Positions 18,378 through 27,577 are shown, counted from the first letter of the stretch. The stretch: 64,000 nucleotides of DNA from Nonlabens xylanidelens (GCF_002934445.1 NZ_PTJE01000001.1:558001-622000); one strand, 5' to 3'. Program-made: numbers and translations. The notes: generated from the sequence alone by a model not told the origin.

Positions 18378-19634
18378 ATGAGTAAGCTTTCTAAAAAACT
18401 ATCTTCTGAACAAAAGACTATTGCTAAAAACTATAGTTCTTTGGTTGTTTTACAAGGTCTTAATTATATATTGCCACTTCTGATCATTCCGTTTTTAGAA
18501 AGGCAGTTGGGTCTAGAAAAATTTGGACTTGTAATGCTTGCTCAATACTTAATGGCTTTTTGCGTTGCAGCGGCTGACTTTGGTTTCAATGTAACAGCTA
18601 CAAGAGAAATATCCATAATTAAATCTCAAGGAGGTGATTATTCAACGGTATATTTTAAAGTTTTTTGGGCTAGAATGATTCTATTGATCTTAGTTTTCGG
18701 TTTGCTTTCTTTAGTAGTTTTTAGTGTTCCTAGATTTTCAATAGAATGGCATATTTATTTACTGAGTTATGGTGCTGTAATAGGTCAAACGTTATTACCT
18801 GATTGGTTTTTTCAAGGAATCGAAAAGATGCGACTACTTACAGTAGTTAATGTAGTTGCTAAAGTTTTATTTACAATATTACTTTTTGTTTTTATAACCG
18901 CTCCTTCTGATTATTTTTATGTACCTATTTTCAATTCTATAGGCTTTTTAACAGCAGGAATTTTTACTTTCTTACTAAGTATGAAATATGTGAAATGGCA
19001 ATGGCCCAATTTTAAAGAGTCACAAGAGTTTTACAAAGAGAGTTTTCAAGTGTTCACTTCAAATATAGCTTCTCAGCTTAGTTATGCCGCAAATGGAGTC
19101 ATATTAGGAATCTTTGCTGGGGATGCGGTTGTAGGTATATTTAGTGCATTTGATAAATTAATAATAGCCGCTAAGAAAATGTTCCTTCCTTTTTATCAAG
19201 CGATGTATCCTTATATGGCAAGAAAATCATTTTCTGAAAAAAAGCAAATGATGAAAAAACTTATCCCTATAGTTGCCTTCGTGGGGTTAATTGGAGTTGT
19301 AGTCATACTATTAATAGGAGATTGGATTATTGAATTTTTATACAATGATGTAACTATCTATAAGAATACTTATTTGTTCAAATGGATGAGTATAATTGCT
19401 TTTTTTACTGGATTAAGTTCATTATTCCAAGCTTTATATGCTCCGGCTAGAAAGCTGTTTAAAAATAGAATGATGATGATGATAATAGCAGGTGTGTTCA
19501 ATATTACTCTAAGTCTTATTATTGTACCTTACTTAGGGTTAAAAGGGACAATAATCGCTGCAATTGGTACAGAAGCTATTTTGTTGGTTTTAGCAAGTTA
19601 TTTTTACCGTAGTGATATAATACGACATGAATAA
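18378..19634 (+). CDS. wzx: Wzx-type oligosaccharide flippase
   Basis: 418 residues with about 12 hydrophobic segments, first pair at about 25-45 and 55-75. The N-terminal NYSSLVVLQGLNYILPLLI followed by GLEKFGLVMLAQ is typical of the Polysacc_synt/RfbX family, which flips undecaprenyl-linked repeat units to the periplasm. It overlaps the next glycosyltransferase gene by eight bases. Codon use is visibly more AT-rich than in gmd/fcl. Specificity cannot be read from sequence. Confidence 0.87.
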   Translation: MSKLSKKLSSEQKTIAKNYSSLVVLQGLNYILPLLIIPFLERQLGLEKFGLVMLAQYLMAFCVAAADFGFNVTATREISIIKSQGGDYSTVYFKVFWARMILLILVFGLLSLVVFSVPRFSIEWHIYLLSYGAVIGQTLLPDWFFQGIEKMRLLTVVNVVAKVLFTILLFVFITAPSDYFYVPIFNSIGFLTAGIFTFLLSMKYVKWQWPNFKESQEFYKESFQVFTSNIASQLSYAANGVILGIFAGDAVVGIFSAFDKLIIAAKKMFLPFYQAMYPYMARKSFSEKKQMMKKLIPIVAFVGLIGVVVILLIGDWIIEFLYNDVTIYKNTYLFKWMSIIAFFTGLSSLFQALYAPARKLFKNRMMMMIIAGVFNITLSLIIVPYLGLKGTIIAAIGTEAILLVLASYFYRSDIIRHE

Positions 19635-20697
19635 AAAATTACTGTTAGTGCAAACTACCATAGCTACTTATAGAGTTCCTTTAATTCATGTAATTAAGGA
19701 TTCTCTGTTAAGTAATCTTACCGTTTTTTGTGGGGAACGATTCTTTGATTCGACCATTCGTTTGAGCGATAACTATCTGCCAGACATTTTATTGAAAAAC
19801 CGTTTTTTCTTAGGGAATCGTCTTTTATGGCAATCAGGATTATTGAAACATGGAATGCAGAGTGGAATAATGGTTTTAAGCCTTAATCCAAGGGTAATCT
19901 CTAATTGGATTTTATTAATTTTAAGAAAATTATTTAATAAACCTATCTTAATTTGGGGCCATGCATGGCCTAAAAACGGACAAACAGCAAACAGTGATAA
20001 ATTAAGGCACATAATGCGTCTTTTATCTGATGAAATTATTGTGTATACTTATAGACAAAAAGAAGAATTACAGCTCAGGATGCCTCATAAAAAGATACAT
20101 GTAGCACCCAACGCATTGTATTCTATAAAAGAGATGAACGCTGCCTGTGTAGAGCAACCGCGAGACATTATCTTTGTAAGTAGAATGGTTGAAAATAAAA
20201 AAGCTGATTTATTATATGAATCTTTTAAAAGCTCCATTCATAAATTACCTATTGAAACTAACTTAATATTGATAGGTGAGGGTCCAGAAAGACAGTTTTT
20301 AATAGAGAAATGTAAAAATGATGGTTTGCAAGATCGAGTGACTATACCAGGCTCAGTCACTGATATTAAAAAACTCTACGATTATTATAAATCTTGTTTA
20401 ATTAGTGTTTCTCCAGGTAGAGTAGGATTAAGTTTAACTCAAAGTCTAGGATTTGGAGTTCCCATGATTATCGCTAAGAAAGAACTTCATGGACCAGAGA
20501 TTGAATCTGCACAACAAAATTTAAGAACTTGGTGGTTCAAAGAGGACAGTGTAGAAGATTTATCAAATAAAATTTTAACGTGTTTTAAGCAAGAAAAAGC
20601 TATTTTAGAAAACCGAGGATTTATTAGTGATTTTTGCAAGAAAAATTATTCTATCGAGGCTATGGCAAGTACCTTCATAAAATTAGTAAAGGATTAA
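19627..20697 (+). CDS. Glycosyltransferase, GT4-like
   Basis: 356 residues. It has a GT-B fold layout: an N-terminal acceptor domain with LILWGHAWPKNG-like segments, and a C-terminal donor domain starting near IIFVSRMVENKKADLL, with LILIGEGPERQFL, GSVTDIKKLYDYYKSC and SVSPGRVGLSLTQSLGFGVPMI. The last takes the place of the usual EGxxxxxxEA loop: here it is GRVGLSLTQSLGFG, so the first Glu is replaced. It presumably adds one sugar of the repeat unit. It overlaps wzx by eight bases and the Wzy-like gene by one (TAATG). Confidence 0.82.
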   Translation: MNKKLLLVQTTIATYRVPLIHVIKDSLLSNLTVFCGERFFDSTIRLSDNYLPDILLKNRFFLGNRLLWQSGLLKHGMQSGIMVLSLNPRVISNWILLILRKLFNKPILIWGHAWPKNGQTANSDKLRHIMRLLSDEIIVYTYRQKEELQLRMPHKKIHVAPNALYSIKEMNAACVEQPRDIIFVSRMVENKKADLLYESFKSSIHKLPIETNLILIGEGPERQFLIEKCKNDGLQDRVTIPGSVTDIKKLYDYYKSCLISVSPGRVGLSLTQSLGFGVPMIIAKKELHGPEIESAQQNLRTWWFKEDSVEDLSNKILTCFKQEKAILENRGFISDFCKKNYSIEAMASTFIKLVKD

Positions 20698-22121
20698 TGA
20701 TTCTAAGAAATACTTTTATACTTGTTTATTTACTTGTTACGGTAGCTATATTTTCATTTCTAGATGCGAGTATTTCATTATGGCTCTCGTTTTTTAGTAA
20801 TGCAGTTATTCTCAGCTTTTTTACTTACTATCATATTTTTATTGAGAAATTTTACAGCCCTTTTTTAAGTACTTATATAGTTTTTAATTATCTATTTTTT
20901 CTTGTTGCTCCTATGTCACAGGTAACAACGATGACATCAATGGATATTCCCATTTTTTCAAATAACTTTCCTTTTGAGGAATCTCTTTTTATTAAAACAA
21001 ACTTTTTAATTTCCATTTTTCATATAACCTTTTTCTTGTTTTACGTTGGAGCTAAATCTCTGATCAGACAAAAAAATAAAAAGACAAGTGATGTTTTTAA
21101 AAAAAGCAGCTTATCCATTCTATACTTGTTAGTTTTATTGTGTATCCTAATTATTTTAATGAACTGGTCTTTTATATTAGATGAATTAGTTAGACCTAAC
21201 TGGCTTGTCTCTAATTATAGTGTAGGTGATTTACTTATAAGGAAAAAAGTTTTATTTCTATTTCCATTGTCAGGAGTTGTTTTAGGGTTGTCTTTTCTTA
21301 AAGCAAACAAATTGAATAGACAGAGGTTTTTCCTTTTCTTATTTGCCATACTTCTTTTTCTTGTTTTTTTAATATTACTTAAGAATCCATTAACTGAAAA
21401 AAGAAATGCTTTAGGGCCTATCTATCTATTACTTATTTTTCTGTTTTACCCTAAATTCATGAATAGTAATGTAAAAACTACGTTTTTATTATTCTTCTCA
21501 ATGATTGTCGCATTTCCAGCTATACAATTTTTAACACATGTTGATTATGGCTTTGCAGATCTTTTATCTAATCCCAGTCTTATCTTTCGTAAAAACGACT
21601 TAAATGAAGGATATATGTCCCTCAATTACGATGCTTTTATAAATATAGGAGTAGTTATTGAGCATGTCAGTTTTGATGGCTTGTCCTATGGGTATCAACT
21701 GTTAAGTGCACTTTTGTTTTTTGTTCCTAGAAGTATATGGAGCGGTAAACCTGATTCTTCTGGGTTAATTGTGGGTAATCATGTTAAAGATCATTACGAT
21801 TTTCATTTCACAAACTTAGCAAATCCTTATATTGCTGAAGGCTTTTTAAATTTTGGAATTGTTGGTGTAATTGTGATGGCAATAGTACTGGCTTTAGTGA
21901 TAGTTTATTTTCTCACATGGCTTAAGAGTTCTGATTTACTTAAAAAATCAGTTGCTTTTTATTTTGCTATGCATTTGATATTTTTATTAAGAGGTGATTT
22001 TACAAATGGCTACAGTTATTTTATTGGAACTCTTTTTGGGTTGTACATCATCCCTAAATTAATAATCAAATTATATTGTTTCGTTTTCAAGCAGAAAGTA
22101 TGGGTCTCAAGGAAAAAATAG
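20697..22121 (+). CDS. Wzy-like O-antigen polymerase candidate
   Basis: 474 residues from the ATG at 20697, which overlaps the glycosyltransferase stop as TAATG; an in-frame start 63 bases earlier would lie within that gene and adds no membrane segment. About 12 hydrophobic segments and a long external loop (about residues 290-370) with FFVPRSIWSGKPDSSGLIVG, a pattern seen in oligosaccharide repeat-unit polymerases (O-antigen polysaccharide polymerase Wzy / OatB-like). It very likely polymerises the repeat unit in the periplasm. Very AT-rich, phenylalanine-rich sequence. Confidence 0.75.
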   Translation: MILRNTFILVYLLVTVAIFSFLDASISLWLSFFSNAVILSFFTYYHIFIEKFYSPFLSTYIVFNYLFFLVAPMSQVTTMTSMDIPIFSNNFPFEESLFIKTNFLISIFHITFFLFYVGAKSLIRQKNKKTSDVFKKSSLSILYLLVLLCILIILMNWSFILDELVRPNWLVSNYSVGDLLIRKKVLFLFPLSGVVLGLSFLKANKLNRQRFFLFLFAILLFLVFLILLKNPLTEKRNALGPIYLLLIFLFYPKFMNSNVKTTFLLFFSMIVAFPAIQFLTHVDYGFADLLSNPSLIFRKNDLNEGYMSLNYDAFINIGVVIEHVSFDGLSYGYQLLSALLFFVPRSIWSGKPDSSGLIVGNHVKDHYDFHFTNLANPYIAEGFLNFGIVGVIVMAIVLALVIVYFLTWLKSSDLLKKSVAFYFAMHLIFLLRGDFTNGYSYFIGTLFGLYIIPKLIIKLYCFVFKQKVWVSRKK

Positions 22122-23353
22122 ATATTTATTTACCTCAGCTAGTTTTAGCTTTTTGCGCATTATTATTTTTAATGCCTATTATTCCTCGTGGACTAAGACC
22201 ACTAGTAATAATTTTGTTGCTTTGTTGCGCTATTATCAGTGCCATTTTTGATAAAGAAAAGTTTAGGTGGGGGAATTTTCTACTCAACTCTTCTATCATC
22301 TTTATTTACTTGATTAGTCTTTTATATACAGAGGACATTGATTATGGATTCCGTAAAATAAGTACCGCCTCATCTATCTTATTATTTCCTCTCATCTTTT
22401 CTTTAATGAGTAAAAGATGCATTCGTTTTATTTTAAATAAGAGATTTGAACTTATGTGGCTCTTTATAATCGGAACTATAATTCTGTGTGTTGGTTCTTT
22501 CTTAAAATTTACTACTCATTATACTTTTAATGATAGTATTCTACACTTTCCAAATATTATTAGATCAGATATTTCAGGATGGAAAATACATCCCATTTAT
22601 TTAAGCATGCATATAGGAATATCAATGATTTTCTCACTAACCATTTTTAATAAAGGAATAGATTTGAAAAGAACTCTAATTTTAATATTTCTTAATATTA
22701 CAGCGCTTTTTTTCTTAATGATCATGATTAAAAAAGGTCCTATTATCGCTCTGGTCTTAGTTATTCTGTTTCTTACTTTGGTATTTAAAAATAAGAAATT
22801 GTATCTAATTTCTGGGATTGCAGCAGCAGCTATTATAAGTACTATAATTTTCAACCCTAAAGTTCAATCTAGATTTGCAGAATTATTACAGGTACAGGAT
22901 TCAAATGGTGATATGACTAATTCTACTAATATTAGATATTCTATCTATCATTGTGCAGTTAATATATTACCTGAAGCTGGAGTTTTAGGTTTTGGTATTG
23001 GCGATGGAAAAAATGAACTCATTAATTGTTATGAACAAGATGCCGCTTTTCTTGCTGTAAATAGGTATAATTCTCACAATCAATATTTAGGTTTCATTCT
23101 CAATGTAGGATATTTAGGTTTATTCGTATTCACTATATTCATTCTGTACCATTTATTAAGAGCCTTTTCAATGAAGAATTATTTACTTATAGCTATCATT
23201 TTATTTTACTGTATAGTTATGTTTTCTGAGAATATTTTAGAACGGGAAAATGGCGTTTTGTTTTTTGCGTTCTTTATTAATTTTTTCATTATGTTGGATT
23301 GGACTTTAGATGGAAAAGAAATAAGCTTTAAAGAAAATTTAATTAAGTCATAA
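22100..23353 (+). CDS. O-antigen ligase family (Wzy_C) membrane protein
   Basis: 417 residues from the ATG at 22100 (22-base overlap with the preceding gene); a TTG start at 22076 is possible but less likely. It has about ten hydrophobic segments. The periplasmic region contains RYNSHNQYLGFILNVG with the His of the Wzy_C motif, then ENILERENGVLFFAFF, characteristic of Bacteroidota O-antigen ligase-like proteins. It could be the ligase (WaaL) or a second polymerase. Its stop overlaps the next glycosyltransferase start by one base (TAATG). Confidence 0.8.
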   Translation: MGLKEKIDIYLPQLVLAFCALLFLMPIIPRGLRPLVIILLLCCAIISAIFDKEKFRWGNFLLNSSIIFIYLISLLYTEDIDYGFRKISTASSILLFPLIFSLMSKRCIRFILNKRFELMWLFIIGTIILCVGSFLKFTTHYTFNDSILHFPNIIRSDISGWKIHPIYLSMHIGISMIFSLTIFNKGIDLKRTLILIFLNITALFFLMIMIKKGPIIALVLVILFLTLVFKNKKLYLISGIAAAAIISTIIFNPKVQSRFAELLQVQDSNGDMTNSTNIRYSIYHCAVNILPEAGVLGFGIGDGKNELINCYEQDAAFLAVNRYNSHNQYLGFILNVGYLGLFVFTIFILYHLLRAFSMKNYLLIAIILFYCIVMFSENILERENGVLFFAFFINFFIMLDWTLDGKEISFKENLIKS

Positions 23354-24408
23354 TGCAGTTATATCATATTACCGAAGATATTTCTCGAGCTAGTGGTGGT
23401 GTCCGTCCTGTTGTTAAAGTTCTACAATCCCAATTCTACAATTCCCAAATACTTACCACAGAAAAAGATCGTGATGACCTTAACATATTAAGTTTTTCTC
23501 ATAAAGGTCCGTGGTTATATTCTAAAGATCTAAAAATTTATTTAAACACAATAGATAGTAATTCAATATTTCATCTCCATGGAGTATGGATGCATGCGCA
23601 ATATATAGCTGCCAAAATTGCGATAGCGCGTGAAATTCCTTTTATCATTACTCCACATGGTATGTTTGAACCATGGTTGTGGAAAAGTGGTAAGCTCAAA
23701 AAGAAATTATATTTAAAATTATTTACCAGTTCTGCTTTCGCAAAAGCGAGATATTTACATGCTATAACACCAGAAGAGAAAAAAACTTTACAAATTTTAT
23801 TTCCTAAAACTGAAGTTATATGTATTCCCAATGCTATTGAAATAGAAGATGTTATAGATAGAAAGAAGCCTATAAGACCATACTTTCTTTTCTTAGGACG
23901 CGTTCATCCAGTTAAAGGTGTGCAAATGCTTATTGAGGTTTTTAAGACGCTTAAAAGCCTCGATTTCGACCTTGTAATTGCAGGTCCAGAGAGTGAACAT
24001 CGTAATGAATTAGAAGCATTAGCATTTAATGATAAACGTATTAAATTTATAGGAGAAATTAGAGGATTAAAGAAAAAAGAACTTTATAGAAATGCACATA
24101 CATTTGTTGCTCCTAGCTACTCTGAAGTAGTAGGTATGGTAAATCTAGAAGCAGCGATGATGGGTACGCCGGTAATTACAACATTTCAAACTGGATTACT
24201 GAAAGAATGGGGGAATAACGGAGGCATACTTATTAATCCTATTTTTAATGAATTGAAAACAGCTCTAGTAGAAGCGTCAAAATGGAACGATCAACAAAGA
24301 AAATTGAACGGTAATAAGTTGCGTAATTTTATGATTCAAGAATATTCTTGGAAGGTAAATAAGCCTAAATGGGAAGCGCTTTATAACTCTATGAAAAAAA
24401 AGATATGA
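23353..24408 (+). CDS. Glycosyltransferase, GT4 family
   Basis: 351 residues. GT-B enzyme: N-terminal DISRASGGVRPVVKVLQ, HGVWMHAQYIAAKIA and TPHGMFEPWLWKSGKLKK; C-terminal donor domain FLGRVHPVKGVQMLIEVF, VIAGPESEH, and APSYSEVVGMVNLEAAMMGTP, where SEVVGMVNLEA corresponds to the EX7E nucleotide-sugar-binding loop. It contains the only palindrome-like sequence of the core locus, a two-mismatch copy read as SAFAKARY (23733-23748). It overlaps both neighbours (TAATG before, ATGA after), so the region is tightly coupled. Confidence 0.88.
   Translation: MQLYHITEDISRASGGVRPVVKVLQSQFYNSQILTTEKDRDDLNILSFSHKGPWLYSKDLKIYLNTIDSNSIFHLHGVWMHAQYIAAKIAIAREIPFIITPHGMFEPWLWKSGKLKKKLYLKLFTSSAFAKARYLHAITPEEKKTLQILFPKTEVICIPNAIEIEDVIDRKKPIRPYFLFLGRVHPVKGVQMLIEVFKTLKSLDFDLVIAGPESEHRNELEALAFNDKRIKFIGEIRGLKKKELYRNAHTFVAPSYSEVVGMVNLEAAMMGTPVITTFQTGLLKEWGNNGGILINPIFNELKTALVEASKWNDQQRKLNGNKLRNFMIQEYSWKVNKPKWEALYNSMKKKI
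23733..23748. repeat. Degenerate copy of the 16-bp palindrome (in GT4 gene)
   Basis: TGCTTTCGCAAAAGCG differs at two positions from CGCTTTCGCGAAAGCG and still encodes AFAKA. Confidence 0.8.
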
Positions 24409-25760
24409 AATTTATATTACCCCTATTGATAATTTTCTCTATGCTATCAGGTTACTCACAAGAAATACCTAAACATAATCTCCCCACAATTAAGGTGTCA
24501 AATCAACTCGTAAAATCTTTGAAAAAAACATCTTCCATTTTGACAAATACATCTGAAAAAAAGGTGTTCAAAATTCAATTCTATGGTCAGTCTATAGTGT
24601 CTGGAATAGACATGAGGCGTATCACAAATTTACTAGAAGATACCTACCCAAACGTAAAATTTGTAATTTTAAATAATGCAATTGGAGGATATCAGGCACC
24701 AAAACTGGTGCGTACTGCAGAGCATGATCTATATCCTCAATATCCAGATCTTATTATTTTTCACGTTTATGGAGGTATTGAGAATGGCGAATTAGAAGAA
24801 ATATTTTATAATATTAAAAATAGACTAACCAGTGATGTTATCATATTTGATCATCATATTTCTTATGTAGATAATGATTTAGGCCAAGAAAAATTAAATA
24901 AAAAGCAAGACGAAAATTCTAAAATAATTAAGAATCTAGCGATTAAGTATAATTTTGGTTTTATAGGTGTTAGGGATGTTTGGAAGAATTATTTAGAATT
25001 AAACACATCATTAACTATTAAAGATCTTTTGCGAGATATTGTACATCCTAATGATGAGGGTAAAATTTTGTTAGAATGGATTCTAATGAAGCATTTTATC
25101 AATGCAGTTCAAAAAACTAACGAAAAATCTAATATGATATCTGAACAGGTGATTAAGGATAAGGGTGCTGTTGTGAAATTCACTTTTAATGGGAATAGAT
25201 TTGACGTTCTCCCAACAAAAAGGAATATTGGAGCTAATTTCTCTATAAAATTAGATGGAATACCAATTGATAAACATAATGATTTATATGCAGTGTCGAG
25301 AACATCCTCTTTTCCTAAACAATGGTGGCCAACATTCAATCGAATTACTTTAAATAAGAGTGTTAGGCAAATAGAAGAAAAATGGATAATTCATATTAAA
25401 AATTTAAATCTTGAAAATCAAAGTTTTGAATTTGAATTAATAGGTGATGTTTCTGGTTATCAGGGAAAAGGAAAGAGTGGTGAGGATTTTGTCTCTCTTA
25501 ATAGAGCTATTGAAATATTAGCTTCAGACATGTCTGCTTTCCCATATGAAAATACAATAAAGGAAGATGTTATACAGATTTCTTTCAAAGTATATCCGCT
25601 CTTTATTAACCCAGTTAGTATAGAAAAGGTAGAAGAGATTAACTTAGCAAGACTATTAGACAATAAAATGCATACGGTAGAGTTGAGAGTTGAAGAAGGA
25701 ACACTTTTAAATAGTAAATTGATTTTTTACCAACCTGAAAGCTTAAAACTTGAAAATTAA
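24405..25760 (+). CDS. Secreted SGNH-hydrolase-like protein in the polysaccharide locus
   Basis: 451 residues. A signal peptide (FILPLLIIFSMLSGYSQ) directs it across the inner membrane. The N-terminal domain looks like an SGNH/GDSL hydrolase: block I GQSIVSG (Ser nucleophile candidate), an Asn/Gly block NNAIGGYQAPK, and DIVHPNDEG carrying the D-x-x-H pair. The C-terminal 220 residues are beta-rich and unrecognised. It probably removes or transfers acyl groups on the exported glycan, but no substrate can be assigned. It overlaps the glycosyltransferase gene by four bases (ATGA). Confidence 0.7.
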   Translation: MKFILPLLIIFSMLSGYSQEIPKHNLPTIKVSNQLVKSLKKTSSILTNTSEKKVFKIQFYGQSIVSGIDMRRITNLLEDTYPNVKFVILNNAIGGYQAPKLVRTAEHDLYPQYPDLIIFHVYGGIENGELEEIFYNIKNRLTSDVIIFDHHISYVDNDLGQEKLNKKQDENSKIIKNLAIKYNFGFIGVRDVWKNYLELNTSLTIKDLLRDIVHPNDEGKILLEWILMKHFINAVQKTNEKSNMISEQVIKDKGAVVKFTFNGNRFDVLPTKRNIGANFSIKLDGIPIDKHNDLYAVSRTSSFPKQWWPTFNRITLNKSVRQIEEKWIIHIKNLNLENQSFEFELIGDVSGYQGKGKSGEDFVSLNRAIEILASDMSAFPYENTIKEDVIQISFKVYPLFINPVSIEKVEEINLARLLDNKMHTVELRVEEGTLLNSKLIFYQPESLKLEN

Positions 25761-25762
25761 CT

Positions 25763-26308
25763 TTGAAAAACTACCAACAACTTGATAAATTCCAATTGCC
25801 ACAAAACTTCCGTGGTAAAGGATCGATTACTGTACAATTATGGTGGCTTGTTCAAAATACACTTTTTGCGTGGTCGCCTCAATTCATGTATGGCTGGCGT
25901 AGATTTTTATTAAGATCTTTTGGAGCAAAAATTGGTAAAAATGTCATTATTAGACCTACGGTAAGAACACAATTCCCATGGAAAGTAAATATAGGTGATC
26001 ATAGCTGGATAGGTGATGATGTGGTTCTTTATAGTCTTGGAGAGATAGAAATAGGAAACCATGTGGTTATCTCTCAAAAATCTTACATCTGCACAGGAAC
26101 ACATGATCCACAAGCTGTAAACTTTGATATTTACGGTCATAAAATAATTATAGAAGATCAATGCTGGATCGCTACAGATGTTTATGTTGCTCCAGGGATT
26201 ACCATAGGCAGAGGCACGTTAGTAGGCGCACGCAGTAGTGTTTTTAAAAATTTACCATCTGGTAAAATATGTTTGGGCACTCCTGCCCAAGTGATAAAAG
26301 ATAGATAA
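25763..26308 (+). CDS. wcaF: WcaF-type acetyltransferase (left-handed beta-helix)
   Basis: 181 residues. Hexapeptide repeats run from about residue 55 to 175 (IGKNVIIRP, VNIGDHSWIGDDVVLYS, IEIGNHVVISQ, CWIATDVYVAPGITIG). The THDPQ segment carries the catalytic His, and the N-terminus QLWWLVQNTLFAWSP is typical of putative colanic acid acetyltransferases WcaF. It likely O-acetylates a sugar of the repeat unit from acetyl-CoA. The TTG start is two bases after the previous stop, and the next gene starts two bases after this one. Confidence 0.88.
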   Translation: MKNYQQLDKFQLPQNFRGKGSITVQLWWLVQNTLFAWSPQFMYGWRRFLLRSFGAKIGKNVIIRPTVRTQFPWKVNIGDHSWIGDDVVLYSLGEIEIGNHVVISQKSYICTGTHDPQAVNFDIYGHKIIIEDQCWIATDVYVAPGITIGRGTLVGARSSVFKNLPSGKICLGTPAQVIKDR

Positions 26309-26310
26309 CC

Positions 26311-27519
26311 TTGAAAGAAAAACACATCACATTCATAGGTCTTAACTATGCACCAGAAGATACTGCCATCGGTTTGTATTCTACTCAAATGGTAGAAGCA
26401 CTAATTGATACTGGCGCGCAAGTAAACGTTGTTACAGCCTTTCCTTATTATCCACAATGGAAAATCGCTCAGGAATATCGAGATAGGCCTAACTACATTC
26501 AAGAAGATCATAAAGGAGCAAAATTGTATCGTTACAAACAGTACGTTCCAGAACAACCTACTTTTTTAAAGCGTGTAATTCATATTTTAAGTTTTACTAA
26601 AGGGAGTTTCTTCAATCTGAGAAAGATTAAGCATACAGATCTTGTAATTTCTATCGTACCATTCACAGCTAGCGCCTGGTTAGGTAGTTACCATGCTAAA
26701 AAACACAAGGCTCAAAGCTGGATTCATATTCAGGATTTTGAATTTGACGCAGCATTGCAATCAGGACTTTCTAGTGGTGGTAAAAAGTTTATTTTTAAAT
26801 TTTTATTTGGTCTTGAACGTCGCATTTTCAATAAAGCAAATGTTATAAGCACGATCAGTCATAACATGATTGATAAGTTAAAGTCCAAAACTAGCCAGCC
26901 TACTTATTATTTACCCAACTGGATTGATGAGAGTCAGGTAAATCCAGCTACGGCAAAGCAACATGATTACTTAAAAAGTAATAAATTTAAACTTCTTTAT
27001 AGCGGTAACGTCGGTGATAAACAGGATTGGGATTATTTTCTCGCTTTCGCGAAAGCGTTACCACAACAATCTTATGAGATTATAATTGTAGGTGCTGGAG
27101 CAAAATACCAGCAATTAAAAGAAAGCATTCAACAAGAAAACATCGATTTTTACGATCCAGTTCCTTTTGAGGATTTATCAGATTTACTTTGCAGTGCAGA
27201 TGCCCATTTTCTATTCCAAAAAACAGAAGTGCTAGATACCGTAATGCCCTCAAAATTGTTAGGCATGATGGCGAGTGAAAAACCGTCATTAATTCTTGGA
27301 AACAAAGCAAGCGAAGTAAAAACAGTAATGGAAAATGCAAATGCAGGACTTTATTTTTCTAAACCAGATGTACAAACTGCAGTAGATCAATTAGAAAAAT
27401 GGCGACTTGATTCTGATTTGAGAAAGTCCATGGGAAAAGAAGCGAGAGAATATGTTGTAAAGCACTTTTCTCGTAAAGAGATTTTGAATAATTGGGTTCA
27501 TAAACTTTCTCAATTATAG
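26311..27519 (+). CDS. wcaI: WcaI-type glycosyltransferase
   Basis: 402 residues, TTG start. N-terminal GLNYAPEDTAIGLYSTQMVEAL and VVTAFPYYPQWKI are hallmark segments of colanic acid WcaI-like GT4 enzymes, and IHIQDFEFDAALQSG follows. The donor domain starts near LLYSGNVGDKQDWDYFLAFAKALP, where the palindrome copy encodes AFAKA in the first donor-domain helix. The later LFQKTEVLDTVMPSKLLGMMA replaces the usual EX7E with a related loop. Last gene of the locus; a hairpin element follows at 27556. Confidence 0.88.
   Translation: MKEKHITFIGLNYAPEDTAIGLYSTQMVEALIDTGAQVNVVTAFPYYPQWKIAQEYRDRPNYIQEDHKGAKLYRYKQYVPEQPTFLKRVIHILSFTKGSFFNLRKIKHTDLVISIVPFTASAWLGSYHAKKHKAQSWIHIQDFEFDAALQSGLSSGGKKFIFKFLFGLERRIFNKANVISTISHNMIDKLKSKTSQPTYYLPNWIDESQVNPATAKQHDYLKSNKFKLLYSGNVGDKQDWDYFLAFAKALPQQSYEIIIVGAGAKYQQLKESIQQENIDFYDPVPFEDLSDLLCSADAHFLFQKTEVLDTVMPSKLLGMMASEKPSLILGNKASEVKTVMENANAGLYFSKPDVQTAVDQLEKWRLDSDLRKSMGKEAREYVVKHFSRKEILNNWVHKLSQL
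27042..27057. repeat. 16-bp iterated palindrome, copy 6 (in wcaI)
   Basis: Perfect CGCTTTCGCGAAAGCG, read as L-AFAKA-L. First perfect copy after the 9.1-kb gap. Confidence 0.95.
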
Positions 27520-27555
27520 AGATAGATTTTATAAATTATTTACCAAATAAAAACT

Positions 27556-27577
27556 CCTTTCCTTAGAAAAGGAAAGG
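27556..27577. repeat. Short hairpin element after wcaI
   Basis: CCTTTCCTT-AGAA-AAGGAAAGG (9-bp stem) followed by tgggcaaaatg. It resembles the element at 17176-17193 in stem composition and the G-rich 3' flank. Confidence 0.55.

Noticed and set aside
20634-20696. Upstream start of the Wzy-like gene
   Set aside because: It would lie wholly inside the glycosyltransferase gene; the ATG at 20697 overlaps the stop as TAATG, as do other junctions of this locus.
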